NCBI GenBank assembly: GCA_964642545.1
Contig: CAZXQU010000094.1
Span: 1-8,156 of the forward strand
DNA length: 8,156 nucleotides
Direction of reading: 5' to 3'
From: QYOJ01 sp964642545
GTDB lineage: Bacteria > Bacteroidota > Bacteroidia > Bacteroidales > FEN-979
Shown: piece by piece, positions 1 through 6,027 of the stretch
How positions within the stretch are numbered: position 1 is the first letter of the stretch
Layout: each line of letters opens with the position of its first letter
The notes under the pieces: generated by a model
What the model saw: only the letters and a program-made list of their open reading frames with translations
Told to the model about the DNA's origin: nothing
Databases searched by the model: none
Position numbers and translations under genes: made by a program

Positions 1-1
1 T

Positions 2-1312
2 ACAATTCAGGTACCTAGTCAATTCTTCTACGAATGGCTCGAAGAACACTACATTAGCTTGCTGAAGAAAACGATTAAAAAAGAACTGGGAACAGAGGGC
101 CGTTTGGAGTACAGTATCATCATGGATAACTCTGATAACGAGCCTGGTCCGTTTGCAATAAATGTTCCGACAACTGAACGTAAAGCAACTGCCAACCCTT
201 CCGTTTCCATGCCTATTGATTTGAACCGCGGTGTATCCAAAGAGATCCCAAACCCATTTATCATTCCCGGCCTGAAAAAGATCAAGGTCAATTCTCAGCT
301 GATCGAAACCTACTCTTTTGACAATTTTATTGAAGGTGATTGCAACAGGCTGGCACGATCTGCCGGGTTTGCTGTTGCCGAGAATCCCGGGAAGACTGCT
401 TTTAACCCACTCCTGTTGTATAGTCAGACCGGACTTGGCAAAACCCATCTCTCTCATGCAATTGGGCTTCAGGTAAAGAATAATTTTCCAGAGAAGACTG
501 TGTTGTATGTTACGACAGATCAATTTATCAATCAGTTTATTGATTCAGTCAAGAATAACAACCAGAACGATTTCATCCATTTTTACCAGATAATCGATGT
601 TCTGATCATCGACGACATTCATAATCTGGCCGGGAAAGAGAAGACACAGGATGTGTTCTTTCATATATTTAACCATCTGCATCAAAAGAGCAACCAGATC
701 ATCCTGACCTCCGACAAACCACCCGTTGAGATGAAAGGACTCGAGCCGAGACTCCTCTCGCGTTTCAAATGGGGCCTCTCTGCCGACCTTCAGATCCCTG
801 ACCTGGAGACCCGCATTGCGATCCTTTATAAGAAACTCTATAATGACGGGATTGATGTCCCTCAGGAAGTTGTTGAATATCTGGCATATAGTATCAATAC
901 AAACATTCGTGAGCTGGAGGGAGCATTGATCTCACTGCTGGCGCAATCCTCCCTGAATAAAAAAGTAATCACGCTGGAGTTGGCCAAACAGATGATCGAT
1001 AAATTTGTTAAAAATACCTCCAGGGAGATCTCTATCGATTATATTCAAAAAGTTGTGTGTGACTATTTCAATATCCCCATTGAGATGATCCACTCCAAAA
1101 CGAGGAAACGTGAGATCGTTCAGGCCAGGCAACTCTCCATGTATTTTTCGAAGAAGCACACCAAAGCTTCCCTTGCCAGTATCGGACTTCACTGCGGAAA
1201 CAAAGACCATGCAACCGTGCTGCATGCCTGTCGGACTGTGAACAACCTGGTTGAAACAGATAAACAGTTCCGACAGTTTGTAGAGGAGCTTGACAAGCGC
1301 ATCAAACTGTAA
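2..1312 (+). CDS. dnaA: Chromosomal replication initiator protein DnaA, 5' end cut off by the window
   Basis: DnaA is the AAA+ ATPase that binds DnaA boxes at oriC and opens the origin for helicase loading. The frame stays open to the left edge: before the TTG at 59 it reads QVPSQFFYEWLEEHY, typical of the end of DnaA domain I. That TTG is therefore an internal Leu codon, and the true start lies upstream. In visible-residue numbering (436 seen, perhaps 35-40 missing): a variable linker about 45-85, Walker A SQTGLGKT 141-148, Walker B LIIDDIH 201-207, sensor 1 ILTSD 234-238, box VII RLLSRF with the arginine finger 250-255, and sensor 2 NIRELEGAL 301-309. The C-terminal DNA-binding domain carries the signature GNKDHATVLHA at about 399-409. 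The first Walker A glycine is Ser here. Seventeen bases separate it from the phosphatase gene, so readthrough is likely. Identification is secure. Confidence 0.98.
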   Translation, partial: TIQVPSQFFYEWLEEHYISLLKKTIKKELGTEGRLEYSIIMDNSDNEPGPFAINVPTTERKATANPSVSMPIDLNRGVSKEIPNPFIIPGLKKIKVNSQLIETYSFDNFIEGDCNRLARSAGFAVAENPGKTAFNPLLLYSQTGLGKTHLSHAIGLQVKNNFPEKTVLYVTTDQFINQFIDSVKNNNQNDFIHFYQIIDVLIIDDIHNLAGKEKTQDVFFHIFNHLHQKSNQIILTSDKPPVEMKGLEPRLLSRFKWGLSADLQIPDLETRIAILYKKLYNDGIDVPQEVVEYLAYSINTNIRELEGALISLLAQSSLNKKVITLELAKQMIDKFVKNTSREISIDYIQKVVCDYFNIPIEMIHSKTRKREIVQARQLSMYFSKKHTKASLASIGLHCGNKDHATVLHACRTVNNLVETDKQFRQFVEELDKRIKL

Positions 1313-1329
1313 CTCACGCCCAATCTCTC

Positions 1330-1800
1330 ATGAACGTTTTATTTGTTTGTACCGGAAATATATGCCGGTCACCATTGGCTGAAGGAATATTGAGGCAAAA
1401 ATATTCGGAACTGAATATTCGGGGAAATATAGACTCATGTGGATTTGAATCCTTCCATATCGGAGATAGTCCCGATCACAGGGCGCAGAAGGTAGCCAGA
1501 TCCAATGGAATAGATATCTCCTCTCATACCTCCAGATTATTTGGTATGGAAGACTTTGAGATATTTGACAAAATCTTTGTCATGGACTCCTATCATTACC
1601 AATCCGTTATGCGCTTGGCACATGATGAGAAACACCGGAGGAAAGTTGATTTTATCCGTAATGTGGTATTTCCTGATCAAAATAAACCAGTAAAGGATCC
1701 ATACTACGACAATTTTTCTGCATTTGAGGAGGTATTTGAACAATTGGATGAGGCATGTGGGCGTTTTGCTGAGTCACTTACTCAACATACTGGTTCATGA
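1330..1800 (+). CDS. Low-molecular-weight protein-tyrosine phosphatase
   Basis: A cytoplasmic phosphatase of the arsenate reductase-like LMW-PTP fold, which hydrolyses phosphotyrosine through a cysteinyl-phosphate intermediate. The P-loop is at the very N-terminus, CTGNICRS (residues 7-14, fitting C-x5-R-S), with nucleophile Cys7 and phosphate-binding Arg13. The general acid loop is DPYYD at 123-127, with Asp123 followed by the aromatic pair usual in this family. The length of 156 residues is normal, and the ATG at 1330 puts the P-loop where the family has it. The gene follows dnaA by 17 bp and its TGA overlaps the next ATG (ATGA at 1797-1800). I recall this position after dnaA as common in Bacteroidota. 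The substrate is unknown: no tyrosine kinase or capsule gene is nearby, so a Wzb-type role in polysaccharide export is not supported here. Confidence 0.95.
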   Translation: MNVLFVCTGNICRSPLAEGILRQKYSELNIRGNIDSCGFESFHIGDSPDHRAQKVARSNGIDISSHTSRLFGMEDFEIFDKIFVMDSYHYQSVMRLAHDEKHRRKVDFIRNVVFPDQNKPVKDPYYDNFSAFEEVFEQLDEACGRFAESLTQHTGS

Positions 1801-2759
1801 AGAAACCTACCCCACCAGCACCTTCACTTCAGGAAATAGTTGAGGCCCATCAACGAATTAAACCCTTTATTCACCGAACACCTGTACTCACGTGCCATAG
1901 CATCAATCGTCTTGTGGATGCCCAGATCTGGTTTAAATGTGAGAACATGCAGAAAGTTGGCGCCTTCAAAGCACGGGGTGCAACCAATGCTGTACGCTCT
2001 CTTCATCCTACTCAGCTAATACAAGGTGTTGCCACCCACTCTTCCGGCAACCATGCACAGGCACTTTCATGGGCAGCCAGGCTTTCCGCAATCAATGCCC
2101 ACATCGTGATGCCTTCCAACTCAAGCAAGGTAAAGGTAGATGCTGTTCGGTCATATGGAGGAAATATCACATTATGTGAACCTACGCTGGAAGCAAGGGA
2201 AACAACACTGGCACAGGTGATTGATCGAACCGGTGCCACCGAGATACATCCCTATAACAACCTGAAGATCATTGCCGGCCAGGCAACAGCAACAGTTGAA
2301 TTACTGGATGAGGTGCATGAGCTGGATATCGTGATGGCACCTGTTGGAGGAGGAGGTCTGCTTAGTGGGACAGCTCTTGCCTGTCATTATATCGCTCCGG
2401 GAATTCGAGTGATTGCTGCAGAACCTGCTCAAGCCGATGATGCATTCAGATCGTTCACGCAAAAAATATTCATCCCGTCAGTCAACCCAAACACCATTGC
2501 CGATGGGCTACGGACATCGTTGGGCAGCCTCACATTTCCCATTATTCTTGCTTATGTAAACAATATCGTCACCGTGAGTGAAGCATCAATCATTTCCGCG
2601 ATGAGGCTACTGTGGGAACGGATGAAGGTGGTTGTTGAACCTTCTGCAGCAGTGCCTCTGGCTGCTCTGATGGAAAAACCCGAGTTATTTCACGGTCAAA
2701 AGATAGGAATCATCCTCTCAGGCGGAAATGCCGATCTTGACCAATTACCCTGGATATGA
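1797..2759 (+). CDS. PLP-dependent serine racemase / threonine dehydratase-like enzyme
   Basis: A fold-type II PLP enzyme of 320 residues with no C-terminal ACT regulatory domain, so it is not biosynthetic IlvA. Lys58 in GAFKARGA is the Schiff-base lysine. SSGNHAQA (82-89) is the substrate-carboxylate loop, and Ser83 matches the Ser that acts as the second acid/base in serine racemases. GGGGLLSG (184-191) binds the PLP phosphate, and SGGN (308-311) faces the pyridine ring. Residues 209-215, EPAQADD, match the divalent-metal loop of eukaryotic serine racemase (Glu, Ala and Asp ligands in identical spacing), and ADGLRTSLG and WERMKVVVEPSA also resemble that group more than catabolic TdcB. Possible activities are serine racemization, L-serine/L-threonine dehydration, or 3-hydroxyaspartate dehydration; sequence alone does not decide. 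ATGA overlaps on both sides couple it to the phosphatase and methyltransferase genes. Confidence 0.9.
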   Translation: MKKPTPPAPSLQEIVEAHQRIKPFIHRTPVLTCHSINRLVDAQIWFKCENMQKVGAFKARGATNAVRSLHPTQLIQGVATHSSGNHAQALSWAARLSAINAHIVMPSNSSKVKVDAVRSYGGNITLCEPTLEARETTLAQVIDRTGATEIHPYNNLKIIAGQATATVELLDEVHELDIVMAPVGGGGLLSGTALACHYIAPGIRVIAAEPAQADDAFRSFTQKIFIPSVNPNTIADGLRTSLGSLTFPIILAYVNNIVTVSEASIISAMRLLWERMKVVVEPSAAVPLAALMEKPELFHGQKIGIILSGGNADLDQLPWI

Positions 2760-3466
2760 TGAAACGAGGCACACTGTACCTGATCCCTTCCACGCTGGGT
2801 GATACACGGCCTGAAGATGTATTGCCTGAAAAAACGCTTCAGGTTATCCGATCTCTGAACTCTTTTATCGTAGAGGAGATTCGCAGTGCCAGGCGTTTCC
2901 TGAGAAGAGCCGGATTTAAAGGGGATTTTGACACAACCGGCTTACTGATCTTCAATGAACATTCAAACAGGGGGGACCTCTCCACTTTTCTCGCTCCGAT
3001 GCTGGAAGGGGTTGATACCGGACTGCTTTCTGAAGCAGGAACACCCTGTATTGCAGATCCTGGTGCAGAGATCGTAGATATTGCCAGAGAGGCTGGTATC
3101 CCTATTGTTCCGCTTTCGGGACCAAACTCGATCCTGATGGCCCTGATGGCTTCAGGATTCAATGGGCAGAACTTTGTATTTCACGGATACATTCCGATAG
3201 ACCGCAACGAGCGTCAGCGAAAAATCAGGGAGATGGAGAGATCTATCGTTGAGAAAGATCAAACCCAGATTTTTATTGAAACACCCTATAGGAATAAAGC
3301 TATCTTTGAAGCCTTAACCCAAACCTGCAACCCGGCAACAAGGCTTTGTATTGCTCTTGAAATCACAACAGAGAGTGAATCAATCCAAGTTCGAACCATT
3401 GGAGATTGGAAGAGAAAAAATGAACATTTACCAAAGAAGCCGGCTGTTTTTTTGCTTTACCGATAA
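2756..3466 (+). CDS. RsmI-family SAM-dependent methyltransferase (short form)
   Basis: A tetrapyrrole-methylase-fold methyltransferase related to RsmI, which 2'-O-methylates C1402 of 16S rRNA. Family blocks visible are GTLYLIPSTLGD (5-16), IVEEIRSARRFL (38-49), LLSEAGTPCIADPG (90-103), the SAM-pocket stretch VPLSGPNSILMALMASGF (118-135) and FIETPYRN (173-180). At 236 residues it lacks the C-terminal helical segment of E. coli RsmI (about 286). It ends in a normal-looking KKPAVFLLYR and is not truncated: it fits the shorter RsmI-like paralogue I recall downstream of dnaA in Bacteroidota, so I do not assign the symbol rsmI. Two consecutive ATGs (2756, 2759) are possible starts; the first overlaps the previous TGA as ATGA, the second abuts it. 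Target RNA position is unproven. It appears to be the last gene of the cluster, with 68 bp before the next one. Confidence 0.88.
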   Translation: MMKRGTLYLIPSTLGDTRPEDVLPEKTLQVIRSLNSFIVEEIRSARRFLRRAGFKGDFDTTGLLIFNEHSNRGDLSTFLAPMLEGVDTGLLSEAGTPCIADPGAEIVDIAREAGIPIVPLSGPNSILMALMASGFNGQNFVFHGYIPIDRNERQRKIREMERSIVEKDQTQIFIETPYRNKAIFEALTQTCNPATRLCIALEITTESESIQVRTIGDWKRKNEHLPKKPAVFLLYR

Positions 3467-3534
3467 TCCAAACCATCTTGTAACAATCGTACACTCTGAT
3501 CGTCTAACAATTTCGCTATAACCAACCAAATCCA

Positions 3535-4434
3535 TTGGAAACAATTCTTTCTATCAATCAACTCTCCAAACGATACGGCCGTATCCAGGCGGTGAATAAG
3601 CTATCGCTGGATGTAGTAAAGGGACAAGTCTTTGGAATTCTTGGCCCCAACGGCAGTGGGAAGTCCACTACCCTGGGTATGATTCTCGATCTGATCCGAC
3701 CCGATTCGGGCAGCTTTAAATGGTTTGGAGAAGAGCCAACCAAAGAGAGCAGGAAACGCATTGGTGCAGTCATTGAAACGCCCAACTTCTTTCCCTACCT
3801 CAGTGCACGCAGAAACTTGGAGATTGTAGCAAAAGTTAAGGATTACGACTACTCTGACGTTGACAGAGTATTGCATACGACCGGCTTGTTTGATCGAAGG
3901 AATGACAAATTCAAAACATATTCCTTTGGCATGAAGCAGCGACTTGCACTGGCCTCTGCCCTGCTTAATAAACCCGATATCCTGATTCTGGACGAACCAA
4001 CAAATGGCCTTGATCCTCAGGGAATTGCTCAAATCAGGCAGCTTATTCTTCAGGTGGCCAGTGAAGGGATAACCATCATCCTCGCTAGCCACCTACTCGA
4101 TGAAGTACAGAAAATCTGTAACTATGTTGCCGTACTGAACAAAGGAAATATCCTCTTTTCCGGCACAGTCCATGAGGTTCTTGCTATCTCCGACTGCATC
4201 GAACTCTCATCAGGTGACAACACCGCACTGAAAGCAGCTATTGAGGAACATCCTGCGTTTCTTTCTATTATTGAATCTGATGGGATCATGCTGGCTGTAT
4301 TTTCAGAAGATGTTAGGCCGGCAGCCATCAGTGAATACCTGCACCGTAAGAATATCACCCTTTCTCATCTGGCAGAAAGGAAACGGACGCTTGAACAACA
4401 TTTTCTGGAACTTTTGAAAGACAACGAATCATGA
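3535..4434 (+). CDS. ABC transporter ATP-binding protein, BcrA-type
   Basis: The nucleotide-binding subunit that would power the membrane protein encoded next. Walker A is GPNGSGKST (37-45). The Q-loop region reads AVIETPNFFPYLS (78-90), with Glu where many ABC proteins have Gln, as in bacitracin-exporter-like ATPases. The signature is YSFGMKQRL (129-137), Walker B plus D-loop is ILILDEPTNGLDP (149-161) with catalytic Glu154, and the switch His is His186 in ASHLLDE. Residues about 215-299 are the extra C-terminal domain usual in this subgroup. The start is TTG: an in-frame TAA lies at 3505-3507 and no ATG follows before Walker A, while METILSINQLSKRYG is the expected N-terminus. The stop overlaps the permease ATG (ATGA, 4431-4434). 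The transported substrate cannot be read from sequence; no two-component or antibiotic-biosynthesis genes flank it. Confidence 0.95.
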   Translation: METILSINQLSKRYGRIQAVNKLSLDVVKGQVFGILGPNGSGKSTTLGMILDLIRPDSGSFKWFGEEPTKESRKRIGAVIETPNFFPYLSARRNLEIVAKVKDYDYSDVDRVLHTTGLFDRRNDKFKTYSFGMKQRLALASALLNKPDILILDEPTNGLDPQGIAQIRQLILQVASEGITIILASHLLDEVQKICNYVAVLNKGNILFSGTVHEVLAISDCIELSSGDNTALKAAIEEHPAFLSIIESDGIMLAVFSEDVRPAAISEYLHRKNITLSHLAERKRTLEQHFLELLKDNES

Positions 4435-5258
4435 AGCTGCTCACCATCGAACTAAAGAAGATCCTGCCATATAAAACTTTCTGGATAGTTATCGGGCTCT
4501 ATTTCCTGTTTCTTGCCCTGGGTATTATCATGGCGGAGTACATTGTAAACGCAATGGTTGACGACATTAACAAACGTTTACCAATCCCTCTCCCCCATGC
4601 CGTGCTGTTCTATTTCCCCGACATCTGGCAAAACCTCACCTTCTTTGCCAGTATCAGGTTTGTGCTAATATTTCCGGCCATTGTTGTCATTATTCTGATA
4701 ACAAATGAGTTCACGAATAAAACGGTCCGACAAAACATTGTCAACGGAATGTCGCGGAGCGAATTTATCTTTTCCAAACTCCAGGTTGTTTTCATGCTTG
4801 CCCTTATTATCACGGTGATTCTTATGCTGGTGATGTTAACATTGGGGTTGATTCATTCCGACAGCCAGAGTTTGTCTTTGATGTTTAACGGATTTTCCTT
4901 TGTTATCGGCTTCTTTATCCAGATGCTGACCTACCTCTGCTTTGCTTTTTTTATTGCGTTCATACTTCGAAACACCGGATTGGCTATCGCTCTTTTTACT
5001 TTATATACTATTATCATTGAACCGGTTATCTATTTCCTTCTCCGTGCCCCATTCATATGGGAGAATACGGTCTACACATACCTGCCGGTAAATTCGGTTA
5101 TCCGTATTGTGGAATATCCATCCATTCCTGCACTCAAAAAGCTGATGAACTTCCAGCTCCAGGACCAGGTTACCCTTTTATCCTGTTCTGTTCCCATGAT
5201 CTACGCCGTGGTTATGATCGGGATTGTATATTGGACGTTTAATAAGAGGGACCTGTAA
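4431..5258 (+). CDS. ABC-2 family transporter permease
   Basis: An integral inner-membrane subunit, 275 residues, with six predicted hydrophobic helices at about 17-35, 77-91, 118-141, 153-178, 182-204 and 248-268. The basic N-terminus (KLLTIELKKILPYK) precedes helix 1 on the cytoplasmic side, and a large extracytoplasmic loop (about 36-76) follows. The cytoplasmic segment TNEFTNKTVRQNIVNGMSRSEF (91-112) after helix 2 resembles the coupling region of ABC-2 permeases that pair with BcrA-like ATPases. It is translationally coupled to the ATPase gene by a 4-base overlap, so the two would form a 2+2 exporter. Substrate is unknown; lipid, peptide antibiotic or antimicrobial efflux are family possibilities only. 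The gene faces the minus-strand operon and ends just before a short repeat array. Confidence 0.88.
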   Translation: MKLLTIELKKILPYKTFWIVIGLYFLFLALGIIMAEYIVNAMVDDINKRLPIPLPHAVLFYFPDIWQNLTFFASIRFVLIFPAIVVIILITNEFTNKTVRQNIVNGMSRSEFIFSKLQVVFMLALIITVILMLVMLTLGLIHSDSQSLSLMFNGFSFVIGFFIQMLTYLCFAFFIAFILRNTGLAIALFTLYTIIIEPVIYFLLRAPFIWENTVYTYLPVNSVIRIVEYPSIPALKKLMNFQLQDQVTLLSCSVPMIYAVVMIGIVYWTFNKRDL

Positions 5259-5264
5259 GGGAAG

Positions 5265-5292
5265 TACGAATTACGAGGTACGAAGTACGAAT
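5265..5292 (+). repeat. Tandem heptamer array, consensus TACGARN (four units)
   Basis: Four contiguous 7-bp units: TACGAAT, TACGAGG, TACGAAG, TACGAAT. Because units 1 and 4 are identical and share flanks, GAAGTACGAATTA occurs exactly twice, at 5261-5273 and 5282-5294. Decayed copies may continue to about 5318 (AACGAGG at 5305-5311, then TAAGAAA). The array lies in the 68-bp gap between the convergent permease and protease genes and encodes nothing. I recall similar ACGAATTACGAGGTACGA-like runs between genes in some Bacteroidota genomes; their function is unknown to me. Confidence 0.75.
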
Positions 5293-5314
5293 TAAAGGAT
5301 GAATAACGAGGTAA

Positions 5315-5350
5315 GAAAAACCGGTACTACTTGACATTTGTATTGTCAAG
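5315..5350 (-). terminator. Weak candidate intrinsic terminator of the minus-strand operon
   Basis: An inverted repeat CTTGACA (5330-5336) / TGTCAAG (5344-5350) has a 7-base stem and a 7-base loop. It overlaps the last codons of the protease frame. Reading the minus strand, it is followed by TAGTACCGG and then TTTTTC (5320-5315). The stem has few G-C pairs and the T-run starts 9 bases after it, so this is only a plausible terminator. Its place at the end of the minus-strand genes is the main argument for it. Confidence 0.3.
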
Positions 5351-6027
5351 CGCCTGAAGCCTCGAGAGAAGTGGAGGATGGGAATAGTAAAAGAAAACGT
5401 AAAGTGGATGGGGCCGAAGATTGCTGAGTTGGTTGACAGATAATTTTTTCAACGCTTCTTGCAAAGCCTTTGCTTGATAGTTCTCCCCTGAGAACCAATC
5501 TGCAGCATACTCATTCCTCCTGGACAAGGCACTGTCAACCAGCCCCAATATCATGGATAATGGAGTATACAAAATTCCGAAAGCGAGTATTCCAAGCTGA
5601 AAATCGGACATTGCTTTATTTCCAGAGAAGCCTGAAATGGATTGACAAAAATCGGCCGCCAGCCAGCTCTCCTTGCGGATGAACAGAGATAATATAAAGA
5701 GCATCAGACCTGTCTGTATGATGGCGATCACCATCCCCTGTCGTGTATGTTTCATTTTGTAATGCCCGATCTCATGGGCAAGAATCGCCACCAGTTCATC
5801 TGTGGAGTGGTCTTGAATCAGTGTATCGTACAAGACAATTCGTTTTTTCATACCCAGACCGGTAAAATAAGCGTTTGCCTTTGAAGAGCGTTTTGACCCA
5901 TCAATTCATCTGGCAACGTATCGCTCCACCGGGTTGTATTGAGATACTCCAATACCCTTTCAAGGATGAAGTCCACTATTAAAATAGCCAGAATCAGATA
6001 AAATAGATACGTTGAGATCGGATTCAT
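5327..6027 (-). pseudogene. Broken M48 (Ste24/CaaX-type) zinc metalloprotease gene: internal deletion plus frameshift
   Basis: Intact relatives are about 410-residue multi-pass membrane proteases. Here the ATG at 6027 overlaps the stop of the VWA gene (TAATG) and opens MNPISTYLFYLILAILIVD..., which continues through NTTRWSDTLPDEL: 42 residues matching the family N-terminus and its first membrane helix. The frame then runs out of register and stops at TGA 5850-5848 (59 codons). Another frame picks up at about 5905 with IDGSKRSSKANAYFTGLG and runs 192 residues to TAG 5329-5327. In that part HEIGH lies at 5776-5762, the third zinc ligand is the Glu of NEYAAD, and the C-terminal block is RPHPLYVFFYYSHPP. 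About 175-180 central residues (remaining N-terminal helices and loops) are absent. An ATG at 5851 could start a 174-residue product containing all zinc ligands, but a full protease cannot be made. An assembly or sequencing artefact is possible. Confidence 0.85.

Noticed and set aside
1399..1424. Repeated AATATTCGG inside the phosphatase gene
   Set aside because: Two short copies encoding different residues in a conserved protein; chance level.
3438..3453. AGCCGGCT followed by seven T at the end of the RsmI-like gene, resembling a terminator
   Set aside because: The palindrome has no loop bases and cannot form a stable hairpin, and the T-run lies inside the coding sequence.
3467..3534. Possible Bacteroidota promoter (TTG at 3478, ACAATTTC near 3507) before the ABC genes
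   Set aside because: The match to TAnnTTTG is poor and the spacing to the TTG (26 bases) is too long, although a promoter somewhere in this gap is likely.
3601..4092. 163-codon open frame on the minus strand opposite the ABC ATPase
   Set aside because: It lies wholly under a gene with all ABC motifs and has no recognisable domain; a shadow frame. The same applies to the other antisense frames under dnaA, the PLP gene and the VWA gene.
5057..5242. 61-codon plus-strand frame inside the permease gene
   Set aside because: Overlaps the permease in another frame and shows no hydrophobic or family pattern.
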